A stretch of 64,000 nt of DNA from Bacteroidota bacterium (GCA_947460595.1 CANHGS010000001.1:62001-126000); one strand, 5' to 3'. Shown: positions 52,172-61,726, counted from the stretch's first letter. Notes: generated by a model not told the origin, from the letters alone. Made by a program: numbers and translations.

Positions 52172-52777
52172 TTAGGTGAAAGAAGGTCTATGTTGTTCCT
52201 TGGTAGAGGGCGTAATATTGTGCAAAAGCTCATATTCATAGCCTTCAGCCGATGGAATAATTTTCACTACGGCCCCATAATGCAATTGAAAGGCACTAAA
52301 GGATTCTTTTAGTTCAATGCCCGTAATATGTGCCAGAATACTTCTTAAGACTCCGCCATGGCCAACAATGGCTGAGGTTTTGCCCGTGCTGGAAATCTCT
52401 AGAAATTTTGCCAGCACCCGATCATGCAATTGTTGATAGCTCTCCCCGCCTGGTACTACCACGTTGATAAAATTATCCATCCAGGGTTGAATTTCGGGTT
52501 TGGGAATAGCGTCCCAGTGTTGCATTTCCCATTCACCACAATTCAGTTCCATTAAGGTAGGATGCAGACTAATGCTATGTTCTGGGAAAAGCTGTTTAGC
52601 CAATTTAGAACAGCGTTGAAGCGGAGAGCTAAATACATGCTCAATGGTATTGGGCAGGCGCTCCAAAATGGCAGCTGCCTCAGCCTCAAAACTTTCTGTG
52701 ATATCCAAATCGGTTTGGCCATAGCAGATGCCTTTTTCAACAAGGGGGGTAGTATGTCTGATGAGGTAGATTTCCAT
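52172..52777 (-). CDS. cobC: Histidine phosphatase family protein (alpha-ribazole phosphatase-like)
   Basis: The 201-residue protein has the family start IYLIRHTTPLVEKGICYGQ with the catalytic His, ELNCGEWEMQ, and the second His in IVGHGGVLRS. The CYGQTDL stretch is common in CobC, which removes phosphate from alpha-ribazole phosphate in B12 assembly. No other B12 gene is nearby, so a general phosphatase is possible. The CarH-like regulator elsewhere in the window needs B12. Confidence 0.8.
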   Translation of the reverse strand: MEIYLIRHTTPLVEKGICYGQTDLDITESFEAEAAAILERLPNTIEHVFSSPLQRCSKLAKQLFPEHSISLHPTLMELNCGEWEMQHWDAIPKPEIQPWMDNFINVVVPGGESYQQLHDRVLAKFLEISSTGKTSAIVGHGGVLRSILAHITGIELKESFSAFQLHYGAVVKIIPSAEGYEYELLHNITPSTKEQHRPSFT

Positions 52778-52865
52778 GATGCGAATTACCGGAATTTTCC
52801 CCTAATCACCCCATGAAATGATTCTTAAGTTGAAGTTTACTACATTTATCACTTACTTTTTGATT

Positions 52866-54221
52866 ATGCAAGGCAAACAGCAATTGAATCTATTTAGCTT
52901 CACCATGATTGTGGTGGGTTTGGTGATTGGTATGGGTATTTTTAGGTCTGCAGCCACTAGTGCCAAAGACGCTATTGAACCATCGGTCTATTTTACAGCT
53001 TGGTTATTGGGCGGGTTCTTTGCCTTTTGTGGGGCACTCACTTATGCAGAAATAGGCAGCCGATTCCCTGTTACCGGGGGATATTATAAGATTTTCTCTT
53101 ATGCTTATCATCCAAGCATAGCTTTTGCCATTAATTGTATTATCCTGATCAGCAACGCAGCTTCATTGAGTGGGGTGGCCCTAATTGGTAGCGGCTATAT
53201 TACCAAATTATTCCCCCAAATTAATTGGACCGATACAGACAAAGCTTTGATTAGTTGTGCTGCCATTTTGATTTTTTATTTGATCAACCTGCGGGGTTTA
53301 CGCATTAGTTCCAAGGCACAGAATTTTCTAATGCTCATTAAAATTGGGATGATCCTAGTTTTAATTGCGGCTTTATTTTTTCCAGAATCTGGTTGGCATA
53401 CAACCATTGCAGCTCCTGCGGTTCCTACACCCAATATTAGTTGGATCCAGAGTCTAGGTATTAGCTTAATTGCCGTATCCTTTACCTATGGCGGTTATCA
53501 GCAGACCATTAATTTTGGAAACGAAGTAGCACAACCTTCCAAAAATATTCCCCGCGGTATATTTATTGGAATAGCCATTATTATTGGATTATACTTATTG
53601 GTAAACCTGAGTTACTACTATATTATTGGTTTTGAAAACATGAAAGGGGAGCGAGAAATAGCTTATGTAGTCATGAACAAGGTCTTTGGTAAAACAGGGG
53701 CCGATATTTTTTCTTTCTTCCTATTCTTTGGGGTACTAGCTTATGTAAACGCATTACTCATGAGTAATCCTCGGGTCATGTATGCCATGAGTACAGAAGG
53801 AGCCCTACCCAAAATCTTTGGTAAGCAATCTGAAAAAAATGACGTGTTGGTGTTCTCTCTGACCATTTTTGCCAGCATGTGCGTGGTCATTTTATTCTTT
53901 GCTCAAACCTTTGAAAAAATTCTCAACTTTACCATTTTCTTAGACTGCTTTGGCATGGTAGCATCATCCGCCACCATTTTTATTTTGCGCAAAAGAACCA
54001 AACATCTAGACGGTACAGGTATTTATAAAATGAAGCTCTATCCACTGCTACCATTGATTTTTATGGGTGCTTATCTATTTGTAGGGGTAAGCATTACTTT
54101 ACAAACGCCTAGTATTGCCCTCATAGGAATTAGTGTATTAGCCGCCTTTATGATTTTATATTTTATAGCGCAGCAATTTTCAAAAAACCCCATTGTATCT
54201 ACCCATCAAGAACTTGACTAA
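52866..54221 (+). CDS. APC-family amino acid permease
   Basis: The protein has about 451 residues from ATG 52866. An upstream ATG at 52818 would add 16 residues but the family usually begins with the short stretch before NLFSFTMIVVGLVIGMGIFRS. Twelve hydrophobic segments are visible, with the APC helix-1 glycine motif GLVIGMGIF. It imports or exchanges amino acids. Its stop overlaps the next start by one base (TAATG), so it is coupled to the PLP-enzyme gene. Confidence 0.9.
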   Translation: MQGKQQLNLFSFTMIVVGLVIGMGIFRSAATSAKDAIEPSVYFTAWLLGGFFAFCGALTYAEIGSRFPVTGGYYKIFSYAYHPSIAFAINCIILISNAASLSGVALIGSGYITKLFPQINWTDTDKALISCAAILIFYLINLRGLRISSKAQNFLMLIKIGMILVLIAALFFPESGWHTTIAAPAVPTPNISWIQSLGISLIAVSFTYGGYQQTINFGNEVAQPSKNIPRGIFIGIAIIIGLYLLVNLSYYYIIGFENMKGEREIAYVVMNKVFGKTGADIFSFFLFFGVLAYVNALLMSNPRVMYAMSTEGALPKIFGKQSEKNDVLVFSLTIFASMCVVILFFAQTFEKILNFTIFLDCFGMVASSATIFILRKRTKHLDGTGIYKMKLYPLLPLIFMGAYLFVGVSITLQTPSIALIGISVLAAFMILYFIAQQFSKNPIVSTHQELD

Positions 54222-55393
54222 TGGAACTATCGTATATACTCAACGAATTTGCCGAGGAAAGGGATAATTATTTTAGAGCCATTGCCCCGCCAATAGTCCA
54301 GACCAGCAATTTTGCCTTTAAGACAGTGGATGATATGCGCAAGGCATTTGAAGACGAATACAGTACTTGGTTGTATAGTAGGGGATTGAATCCAACGGTG
54401 GATATTCTGAGAAAAAAGCTAGCTGCTTTAGATAAAGCAGAAGACTGTTTGGTTTTCAATAGTGGGGCCGCCGCCATTTTTGCAGCAGTACTAGCCAATG
54501 TAAAATCGGGTGACCATATTTTAAGCGTGAAGAATCCCTATACCTGGGCCAAGAAAATGTTTGAAGAGATCCTGCCCCGTTTTCAAGTGACACATACGTA
54601 TATAGATGGAACAGACTTGGACAATTTTAAAAATGGCATTCAAGCCAATACCACGGTCATCTATTTGGAATCGCCCAATAGCTGGACCTATGAATTGCAA
54701 GACCTGGAAGGGATTGCTGCGCTTGCCAAAGCCAAGGGTATTGTAACTATTATAGACAATAGTCATTGCACGCCACTGTATCAACAGCCGTTTATTATGG
54801 GAATTGATCTAGTGCTACAATCGGCCACCAAGTATATTAGCGGACATAGTGATGTAGTGGCGGGTGTGCTAAGTGGTAGCAAAACCATGATTGAAAGGAT
54901 TTTCAATAGTGAGTACATGAATATTGGCTCAGGGATCCAACCTTTTAATGCCTGGCTGCTGATAAGAGGGCTACGAACCTTGGAAGCTCGATTGGAAAGA
55001 ATTGAAAGAACTATGCTTCAGGTATTACCTTATTTACAGACCCATCCTAGGATTGATCGGGTGATTTATCCGATGGATCCGGCTTTTCCGCAGTATGCAT
55101 TGGCTAAAAAACAAATGACTGGCGCTGGTGGACTGCTCACTTTTAGTATTAAGGCCCAGGATTGCCATACTATTGAAACCTTTTGTAATTCCCTCAAACA
55201 TGTCTTGATGGCCGTTAGTTGGGGAGGGCATGAGTCTTTGATCATACCAAAATGTGCTGGCATGAAACCATCGGCATTTGATGCTAATAACCCAGAACAC
55301 CGGTTACTCCGCTTCTATGTAGGACTAGAGTCTGCGGATTACCTGATTCAGGACTTGGAACAGGCTTTTTTAGCTATTCAAGACCTTTCATAA
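54221..55393 (+). CDS. Cys/Met-metabolism PLP-dependent enzyme
   Basis: The 390-residue protein has the family layout: VFNSGAAAIFAAV, the PLP-phosphate region YLESPNSWTYEL, IIDNSHCTPLYQQP, and the PLP Lys in QSATKYISGHSDVVAG. This is the fold of cystathionine gamma-synthase, cystathionine lyase and methionine gamma-lyase. It is coupled to an amino acid permease, which suggests the substrate is imported. The exact reaction cannot be chosen between synthase and lyase. Confidence 0.9.
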   Translation: MELSYILNEFAEERDNYFRAIAPPIVQTSNFAFKTVDDMRKAFEDEYSTWLYSRGLNPTVDILRKKLAALDKAEDCLVFNSGAAAIFAAVLANVKSGDHILSVKNPYTWAKKMFEEILPRFQVTHTYIDGTDLDNFKNGIQANTTVIYLESPNSWTYELQDLEGIAALAKAKGIVTIIDNSHCTPLYQQPFIMGIDLVLQSATKYISGHSDVVAGVLSGSKTMIERIFNSEYMNIGSGIQPFNAWLLIRGLRTLEARLERIERTMLQVLPYLQTHPRIDRVIYPMDPAFPQYALAKKQMTGAGGLLTFSIKAQDCHTIETFCNSLKHVLMAVSWGGHESLIIPKCAGMKPSAFDANNPEHRLLRFYVGLESADYLIQDLEQAFLAIQDLS

Positions 55394-55463
55394 GATTTTT
55401 TGACGCTTTTAGTCTAATTCCTTTCCGTCTGTCTAATTTTTCTGCAGGAGCAGGGCTTTGCCG

Positions 55464-55471
55464 TATTTTTG
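55464..55471 (+). promoter_or_regulatory. Candidate -7 box immediately before the TolC-family gene
   Basis: TATTTTTG matches TAnnTTTG exactly but ends only 6 bp before the ATG, so a transcript from it would be nearly leaderless. A chance match is possible in this AT-rich gap. Confidence 0.35.
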
Positions 55472-55477
55472 TTTTAT

Positions 55478-56899
55478 ATGAAGAAGTTATTCACCCTTTT
55501 TGCTTTAACAGCTACCCTTCATTCCTTTGCTCAGGAGAAATGGGATTTGCGCCGTTGTGTGGACTATGCCATACAAAATAATATTTCCGTGAAACAGGCG
55601 GATGTGCAAGCACGTTTGTCAAAATTACAGGCCGATCAGGTTAGAATGACCCGTTTGCCCAATGCCAATGCCAACGTAACCACTACCTATCAGCACGGCT
55701 TAAACATTAACCCTACCACCAACGTCTTTGAAAACATAGACATTTCTGGTGGTAATATTGGGTTCCAAGCCAGTTATACCATTTTCAACTGGTATACTAG
55801 AAAGAACAATATTGAAGCCAATGCCATTTCTGCCAGGGCCGATCAAATGAATATTGAGAAAACCAAGAATGACCTAGCCCTTACGGTAGCCAATGCGTTC
55901 TTGCAAGTGATGTTGCGTAAAGAGCAGGCCAATGTGAGCAAGGTTCAATTACAGCAGTCTCAAGAACAATTATTGAATACCCGTAAACTGGTAGCGGCGG
56001 GTAGCCAACCAGAATTGAATGCCATTCAATTTGAAGCACAGGTAGAAAGGGACAGTTCAACCTATATACAAGCATTGGCTGGTGTGGAACAGGGTTTGAT
56101 TAATATGAAAGCCATTATGAACCTAGACTTTGCTACTAGCTTTGACATTGTTTATCCCGATGTAGCAAGTATTCCAGTTGAAAATCTATTAGACTTACAA
56201 CCTGAGTCAGTTTATAACTTGGCTATTGCCAATCAGCCACAACAAAAAGTAACAGCATTGCGCATTGAAGCAGCCCAAAGACTGGTAGCAGCTTCAAGGG
56301 GTGCCATGTATCCTACGCTATCGGCTTCTGGTACTTTGAGTACTCGATTTGCCAATAACGTATACGATTATCGCACACAACCCATTGTAGGAAATACGGG
56401 TGCATACGCTTTGGATAATACCAAACAATATCCTGTTTATGCCCCTTTGAATAGTGTAGTAGGTATTGACAAAGTAGCTTTTGGAGCCCAGCTGAATCGT
56501 TATTTTGGTCAATCATTAGGCTTGAATTTGAGCGTGCCCTTATTTAATGCGCACCAAGCAAGAACCCAATGGGAACGTTCTAAGATTAACGTGCGTCAAA
56601 CACAATTACAAGACGATCAAGAAAAACAAACCCTACGCTCCAATATTTATAATGCATACCAAGACGCCTATTCTTCTTTGCAGAAATACAACGCTTCTAA
56701 GAAAAGCGTTGCGGTATCAGAAAAGGCCCTAGACTATGCACAAAAAAGATATGACGTGGGATTGCTAGGAACACTGGATTTGATTACTACTCGTAATAAT
56801 GTGTTCACTGCTAAGATTACTGAATTGAGCAATCATTATGAATACGTTTTCAAATTAAAAGTGCTAGAGTTTTACAAAGGTCTAGGCATTAAATTATAA
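55478..56899 (+). CDS. TolC-family outer-membrane efflux protein
   Basis: The protein has about 473 residues from ATG 55478, with a signal peptide KKLFTLFALTATLHSFAQ. It has TolC-like coiled-coil segments such as VANAFLQVMLRKEQANVSKV and repeats of long helices to the C-terminal KLKVLEFYKGLGIKL. It provides the outer-membrane channel for the adjacent adaptor. No inner-membrane transporter follows, so the pump is encoded elsewhere or shared. Confidence 0.93.
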   Translation: MKKLFTLFALTATLHSFAQEKWDLRRCVDYAIQNNISVKQADVQARLSKLQADQVRMTRLPNANANVTTTYQHGLNINPTTNVFENIDISGGNIGFQASYTIFNWYTRKNNIEANAISARADQMNIEKTKNDLALTVANAFLQVMLRKEQANVSKVQLQQSQEQLLNTRKLVAAGSQPELNAIQFEAQVERDSSTYIQALAGVEQGLINMKAIMNLDFATSFDIVYPDVASIPVENLLDLQPESVYNLAIANQPQQKVTALRIEAAQRLVAASRGAMYPTLSASGTLSTRFANNVYDYRTQPIVGNTGAYALDNTKQYPVYAPLNSVVGIDKVAFGAQLNRYFGQSLGLNLSVPLFNAHQARTQWERSKINVRQTQLQDDQEKQTLRSNIYNAYQDAYSSLQKYNASKKSVAVSEKALDYAQKRYDVGLLGTLDLITTRNNVFTAKITELSNHYEYVFKLKVLEFYKGLGIKL

Positions 56900-56938
56900 G
56901 AATACCAAACATTAACACACAAAGAAACACTGTTTAAT

Positions 56939-58303
56939 ATGAGCAAGAAATTGATTTGGATCATTGTTGGATTGGTAGTGGTCATCGGCGTTTTGATTGG
57001 CTTAAAAAAAGCCGGTATCATTGGCAAAGAAGAAGGCACCAAAGTATCCACGGAAAAAGCGGTTAAACGCAATATCATTGAAACCGTAAATGCTAGTGGT
57101 AAGGTTTACCCAGAAGTAGAAGTTAAAGTAAGCCCAGATATTAGTGGTGAGATTACGGAGCTGTTTGTCAACGAAGGTGATACCGTAAAAAAAGGTCAAA
57201 TTCTAGCCAGAATTTATGCCGATATTTATTCAACACAGCGTGATCAAGTAGCTGCTGGTGTAAACCAAGCAAAAGCACAGTTGTCTAATTCCAACGCAAA
57301 CTTAGTTGGTTTAAAAGCTACCTTGGATAATGCAAAAGCTGTTTATGATCGTCAGAAAAAACTGGTGGATGAAAAAGTAATTTCTAGAGCAGAATTTGAA
57401 AATGCCCAACAAGCTTATCGTTCAGCTGAAGCTAGCTATAATGCTGCCAAAGAAGGATTGAAAAGTGGTGAAGCAAATATTCAAGGAGCGCAGGCTCAGT
57501 TGAATAGGGCAGATAAAGACTTATCCCGTACCGTGATTAGCGCCCCTATGGATGGATTAGTAAGCCTATTGAGTGTTAAAAAAGGGGAAAAAGTAGCAGG
57601 TAATAGCTTTAACGTAGGTACGGAAATGATGCGCATTTCTGATATGCGTTCTATTGAAGTAAGGGTAGACGTTGGTGAAAACGATATTCCAAAAGTAAAG
57701 ATTGGCGATACCGCCATTGTAGAAGTGGATGCTTATATTAACCGTAAGTTTAAAGGTTTGGTTTACAAAATTGCCAATCCAAGTACAGGTAATAGTCTTT
57801 CTGCAAGTTCTAGTTCTGATGTAACCAATTATAAAGTGCATATTCGTTTATTGCCTGAGTCGTATGCTGATTTGATTACGCCCAAAAAGAGTTTTCCTTT
57901 CCGTCCGGGTATGAGCGCTAGTGCAGATATTCAAACCAAGACCAAGGCCAATGTTTTGTCTATTGCTTTGAATGCTGTTACTACACGTGACAAAAATGGT
58001 GATATCAAGTCTGCAGATAAAAAAGATGACAAAAAACCTGAAGCAACTGAAGTGAAATCAACTTCCGCTGATGATGACATTGAAGAAGTAGTATTTGTTT
58101 ACCAAAAAGACGGTACCGTAAAAAAGGTAAAAGTAAAAACCGCTGTACAAGATTTAAATAATATTGAAATTTTGGAAGGATTAAAAGAAGGGGATGAAGT
58201 GGTTACAGGCCCTTATACCATTGTCAGTAAAACACTGAAAGATGGTGCCAAAGTAATAGTGGTAGCCAAAGACAAGTTATACGACGACAAGAAAAAAGAC
58301 TAA
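56939..58303 (+). CDS. Periplasmic adaptor of a multidrug or macrolide efflux system (HlyD/MacA-like)
   Basis: The 454-residue protein has one N-terminal membrane helix (about residues 4-22) and then the adaptor layout: barrel start VNASGKVYPEVEVKVSPD, lipoyl half ELFVNEGDTVKKGQILARIY, a long helical hairpin (AQLSNSNANLVGLKATLDNA), and the returning lipoyl segment RTVISAPMDGLVSLLSVKKG. A charged segment rich in Lys and Asp is inserted near residues 355-380. It follows the TolC gene by 39 bp and ends at a terminator. The expected MacB-type transporter is not here. Confidence 0.92.
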   Translation: MSKKLIWIIVGLVVVIGVLIGLKKAGIIGKEEGTKVSTEKAVKRNIIETVNASGKVYPEVEVKVSPDISGEITELFVNEGDTVKKGQILARIYADIYSTQRDQVAAGVNQAKAQLSNSNANLVGLKATLDNAKAVYDRQKKLVDEKVISRAEFENAQQAYRSAEASYNAAKEGLKSGEANIQGAQAQLNRADKDLSRTVISAPMDGLVSLLSVKKGEKVAGNSFNVGTEMMRISDMRSIEVRVDVGENDIPKVKIGDTAIVEVDAYINRKFKGLVYKIANPSTGNSLSASSSSDVTNYKVHIRLLPESYADLITPKKSFPFRPGMSASADIQTKTKANVLSIALNAVTTRDKNGDIKSADKKDDKKPEATEVKSTSADDDIEEVVFVYQKDGTVKKVKVKTAVQDLNNIEILEGLKEGDEVVTGPYTIVSKTLKDGAKVIVVAKDKLYDDKKKD

Positions 58304-58321
58304 AACTATAGCAACTACACG

Positions 58322-58351
58322 AAAAGGCATCGGTAATTCCGATGCCTTTTT
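58322..58351 (+). terminator. Rho-independent terminator after the adaptor gene
   Basis: AAAAGGCATCGG pairs with CCGATGCCTTTT around TAATT, ending in a T run. It closes the TolC-adaptor transcript 18 bp past the stop codon. Confidence 0.92.
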
Positions 58352-58371
58352 CATTTAACAGATGCCTTTCG

Positions 58372-58379
58372 TATGTTTG
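58372..58379 (+). promoter_or_regulatory. Candidate -7 box of gpsA
   Basis: TATGTTTG matches TAnnTTTG exactly and lies 20 bp before the gpsA ATG, directly after the preceding terminator. No clear -33 TTTG was found. Confidence 0.5.
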
Positions 58380-58399
58380 CCCTCTAATAATCCTATTGC

Positions 58400-59404
58400 A
58401 TGCAGTTTGGTATCATTGGAAGTGGAAGTTGGGCTACTGCTCTGGCAAAGATCCTTACAGATAATGGCAACAAAATCTATTGGTGGATCCGAAGCGAGGA
58501 AGCCATCAGGGTAATGAAAAAGCGCAAACACAATGCGCATTACTTAAGTGGGGCCTATTTTAATCAGGACCAGTTAGAGATGAGCCAAGACATAGCTACT
58601 GTGGTGGCAAATTCAGACGTATTGGTAATTGCCGTTCCATCGGCCTATGTTGTAGATGCCTTGTCAAAATTGGATAAGTCTGCTTTTAAAGCTAAGAAAG
58701 TGGTCTCTGCTATTAAGGGAATCTTACCTGATTCTTATGAATTACTCAATGAATACTTGGCTAAGGAATTTCAATTACCATTGGAAGATTATTTTACCGT
58801 TCTTGGTCCTTGTCATGCTGAAGAAGTGGCGGCAGAAAAGCTGTCTTATCTTACTTTCTCCGGTGTAGAAGAATCAGAAGCTTATGGTATTGCGCGCTAT
58901 TTTCAAACAGAGTATTTGAATACCTTGGTTAACCATGACGTGCTTGGCGTTCAGTTTGCAGCCGTAATTAAAAATATCTATGCACTTGGAGCTGGTATAG
59001 CACATGGGTTGGAATATGGGGATAATTTCTTGAGTGTGTATATTGCCAATGCTGCCAATGAAATGGTAGGATTTCTGCGCGCATTAATGCCCGCCAACAA
59101 TCAGGATAATCCAGAAATTAATTACGCTGCATCAGTATATCTGGGAGACTTATTGGTTACTTGTTATTCTCTTTATAGCCGAAACCGAACCTTTGGGAAT
59201 ATGATTGGCAAGGGTTATTCTGTAAAAGCGGCGCAACTTGAATTAAATATGGTAGCGGAAGGTTATAACGCTAGTAAGTGTATTAAAAAAATTAATGAGC
59301 AGTTAAAGGCTGAAATGCCCATAGCCCATACCATCTATCAAATCTTATGGGAGCAATTACCCGCTGAAGATGGTTTCAAAAAAATTGAAGGGTATTTGGT
59401 TTAG
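58400..59404 (+). CDS. gpsA: Glycerol-3-phosphate dehydrogenase [NAD(P)+]
   Basis: The 334-residue enzyme has the nucleotide-binding GSGSWATALAKIL, AVPSAYVVDAL, LGPCHAEEVA, and the catalytic-lysine region VIKNIYALGAGIAHGL. It reduces dihydroxyacetone phosphate to sn-glycerol-3-phosphate for phospholipids. Length is normal. It converges with hemW, with 4 bp of overlap at the stops. Confidence 0.97.
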   Translation: MQFGIIGSGSWATALAKILTDNGNKIYWWIRSEEAIRVMKKRKHNAHYLSGAYFNQDQLEMSQDIATVVANSDVLVIAVPSAYVVDALSKLDKSAFKAKKVVSAIKGILPDSYELLNEYLAKEFQLPLEDYFTVLGPCHAEEVAAEKLSYLTFSGVEESEAYGIARYFQTEYLNTLVNHDVLGVQFAAVIKNIYALGAGIAHGLEYGDNFLSVYIANAANEMVGFLRALMPANNQDNPEINYAASVYLGDLLVTCYSLYSRNRTFGNMIGKGYSVKAAQLELNMVAEGYNASKCIKKINEQLKAEMPIAHTIYQILWEQLPAEDGFKKIEGYLV

Positions 59405-60537
59405 TTCTCATTGCTTAAAAAAAATAAATCAGATGCAATGCCATCGGCCAAGAGCCTTCCTGATTTAGTCAGGATTAAAAAATCTGCTGCTAGATAAGCA
59501 TCGCCACGGGCTATAAATTTAGTGGCTTCTAACAATAGTTGCTCGCATTTATAAGCACCCCAGGTGGTTGAAACCCTATTCAAAGAAATGCCTTCTATGG
59601 TGCGCAGAGCCGTCATGATATATTCATTTAACTGTTGTTCTTCAGTTAATGTTTCCAATTCAAAAAGGAGGTTGTTTTTTTCCAATCCCTGAATGTATAA
59701 ACTGTTATTGGCAATATTCCATTGACGGCTATGTCCATTAAAGGAATGTGCCGATGGGCCAATGCCCAAATACTTTTTGCCACTCCAATAACTGCTATTG
59801 TGTTTGCTTCTATGACCAGGCAGGGCAAAATTAGAGATCTCATAGTGTTCAAAACCAGCGTCTTCCATCCACTGCATGAGCAAACTAAAATGACGTGCTT
59901 GCTTTTCGGGGTCAACGGCTTCCAATTCTTTTTTCTCAATCATTTTTTCCAATCCAGTTTTGGGCTCAACGGTTAGTGCATAACAAGATAGATGTGTAAT
60001 GCCTGCGGCGATGGCAATGTCCACATTTTGCTTCCATGCTTCATCACTCAAAGTAGGAGTGCCATAAATCAGGTCAATGGTGAGGTTGTCAAATCCAGCT
60101 TGCTTGGCAAGCCGAATACTATCTAATGCTTGTTGGGCATGGTGGGCCCGGTTCATCCATTGTAGGTCTTCATCAACAAAAGACTGGATACCAATACTGA
60201 GTCGATTAATGCCAAGTTCCTTCCAAGAGGCTAGTGCCGCTTGGTCAATATCGTCTGGATTGGTTTCTAAAGTAATTTCTGCTTCCGGTATAATTTGAAA
60301 ACCTGAACGGATTTTATGAAATAAGCTTTCTAAAATTGGAATGGGAATCAGCGAAGGCGTTCCACCGCCCAGATAAATGGTTTCTAAAGGGCCTTGTATG
60401 TAATCCTTTTGGAGTTCAATTTCCTTTTCCATAGCAGCCAACATGGCTGGTAATTGGTGATGCGTAGTAGAAAAGTGGAAATTACAATAGTGACAGGCTT
60501 TTCTGCAAAATGGAATATGAATATAGAGTCCCGCCAT
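59401..60537 (-). CDS. hemW: Radical SAM heme chaperone HemW
   Basis: The 378-residue protein starts LYIHIPFCRKACHYCNF, giving the radical SAM CxxxCxxC (Cys11, Cys15, Cys18). It has LGGGTPSLIP, LETNPDDI and RLSIGIQSF, and the C-terminal HemN-type domain. HemW binds heme and delivers it to proteins. It is often misnamed coproporphyrinogen oxidase; the short length and order of motifs favour HemW. Confidence 0.94.
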   Translation of the reverse strand: MAGLYIHIPFCRKACHYCNFHFSTTHHQLPAMLAAMEKEIELQKDYIQGPLETIYLGGGTPSLIPIPILESLFHKIRSGFQIIPEAEITLETNPDDIDQAALASWKELGINRLSIGIQSFVDEDLQWMNRAHHAQQALDSIRLAKQAGFDNLTIDLIYGTPTLSDEAWKQNVDIAIAAGITHLSCYALTVEPKTGLEKMIEKKELEAVDPEKQARHFSLLMQWMEDAGFEHYEISNFALPGHRSKHNSSYWSGKKYLGIGPSAHSFNGHSRQWNIANNSLYIQGLEKNNLLFELETLTEEQQLNEYIMTALRTIEGISLNRVSTTWGAYKCEQLLLEATKFIARGDAYLAADFLILTKSGRLLADGIASDLFFLSNEN

Positions 60538-60612
60538 CTGACAAAACTAAGCAGCCCATCATGGATTCCGAAAGATTATCTTTTTCAAGTGGGGATTGTG
60601 GTGGCAGTTCAA

Positions 60613-60620
60613 TATTTTTG
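60613..60620 (+). promoter_or_regulatory. Candidate -7 box of the DUF4271 gene
   Basis: TATTTTTG matches TAnnTTTG exactly and lies 16 bp before a TTG start that yields a clean signal peptide. It supports 60637 as the start over the longer upstream frame. Confidence 0.55.
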
Positions 60621-60636
60621 CTTCAAACCCAACCGT

Positions 60637-61698
60637 TTGAAGCAGTTCCTCTTAGTTTTTTTCTTGCTGTTGATGCAGTTGGTGCTACCTGCCCAAAAGG
60701 ATAGCAGTTTGGTAAAAGACACTGTTCGGATTCAACAAGGCCGTACTAGCATCAAAGCTGATACTAGCATCAAAGGACGTACTCGCCTCAAAGACAATAC
60801 TAGTCTCAAAGTCAGTACTAGCTTCAAAGACAGTACTAGTCTCAAAGTCAGTACTAACTTCAATGACAGTCTAGCAAAACAACGCGTTTTGGATAGTTTA
60901 CAATTGGATGCTATCAAAAAAGCCTTGCAAATACAGATTATGGCTTCTAGACCAGATACGGGTACTTATACCAAATACCTGTACAGCAAATACTTGCCTT
61001 TTCAGGGTACTCCTTTACAGCAATTTAGCCAAGAAAGGAAAAGAGACAGTCAGGAATTGTTGTTTTATGCCTTAAGCGCACTTGTGGGAATGCTAGCAGC
61101 CATAAGATTGATCTTCCCCAAGTATTTTAAAAACCTATTCTCTCTATTGATGCAATCATCGGCTAGGCAAAAACAGACCAGGGAACAATTGCTTCAAAAT
61201 AACCTGGCTTCTATCCTGCTCAATGTTCTGTTCTTGGCCAGTGCGGGATTGTACCTGAGTTTGTTGGTACAGCACAAACACTGGGTCAATCTTCCTCTTT
61301 ATCAATTGATTTTATATAGTTCTTTATTGTTATTAGTAGTTTACCTGGGTAAATTCCTTTTCTTGAGCTTTTCTGGATGGGTATTTAATGTAAGTGATGC
61401 CACCAATTCCTATACTTTTATTGTTTTCTTGGTCAATAAAGTGCTGGGAATTCTACTAGTTCCATTTGTATTGGTTTTAAACTATTCTCCAGAACCCATT
61501 GTGCAAGTGGCTACCACCATTTCTTTGGGCATCTGTTCCATTCTTTTTGTTTACCGTTACCTGATTGGATTAGAAGCTATCCGGAATAATTTGAAAGTTA
61601 GCCCCTTACATTTTTTCTTGTACCTTTGCGCTGTTGAATTACTCCCACTGGTGTTGATTTACAAACTGTTACTCGATAACCTGACTGGGCGTATCTAA
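60637..61698 (+). CDS. DUF4271 membrane protein with hexapeptide repeats
   Basis: The protein has about 353 residues from TTG 60637, which starts a signal peptide (KQFLLVFFLLLMQLVLPAQ). Seven six-residue repeats of the form T-S-x-K-x-x follow (nucleotides 60745-60870). The C-terminal half has five or six transmembrane helices typical of DUF4271. A longer frame from 60454 would overlap the hemW start and was rejected. DUF4271 genes sit beside hemD (uroporphyrinogen-III synthase) in Bacteroidota; the function is unknown. Confidence 0.8.
   Translation: MKQFLLVFFLLLMQLVLPAQKDSSLVKDTVRIQQGRTSIKADTSIKGRTRLKDNTSLKVSTSFKDSTSLKVSTNFNDSLAKQRVLDSLQLDAIKKALQIQIMASRPDTGTYTKYLYSKYLPFQGTPLQQFSQERKRDSQELLFYALSALVGMLAAIRLIFPKYFKNLFSLLMQSSARQKQTREQLLQNNLASILLNVLFLASAGLYLSLLVQHKHWVNLPLYQLILYSSLLLLVVYLGKFLFLSFSGWVFNVSDATNSYTFIVFLVNKVLGILLVPFVLVLNYSPEPIVQVATTISLGICSILFVYRYLIGLEAIRNNLKVSPLHFFLYLCAVELLPLVLIYKLLLDNLTGRI
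60745..60870 (+). repeat. Seven in-frame 18-bp repeats in the DUF4271 gene
   Basis: Each 18-bp unit starts ACT(A/C)(G/A)(C/T/A) and encodes T-S/R/N-I/L/F-K/N plus two variable residues: TSIKAD, TSIKGR, TRLKDN, TSLKVS, TSFKDS, TSLKVS, TNFNDS. The units are in frame, so copy number can change without a frameshift. They lie between the signal peptide and the membrane domain. Confidence 0.9.
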
Positions 61699-61726
61699 TC
61701 ATACATTATTTTTATAGCGTATTAGC

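Noticed and set aside
60454..60636. Longer DUF4271 start overlapping hemW
   Set aside because: It would overlap the 5' end of hemW by 84 bp and lacks a signal peptide, while TTG 60637 gives one and has a -7 box before it.
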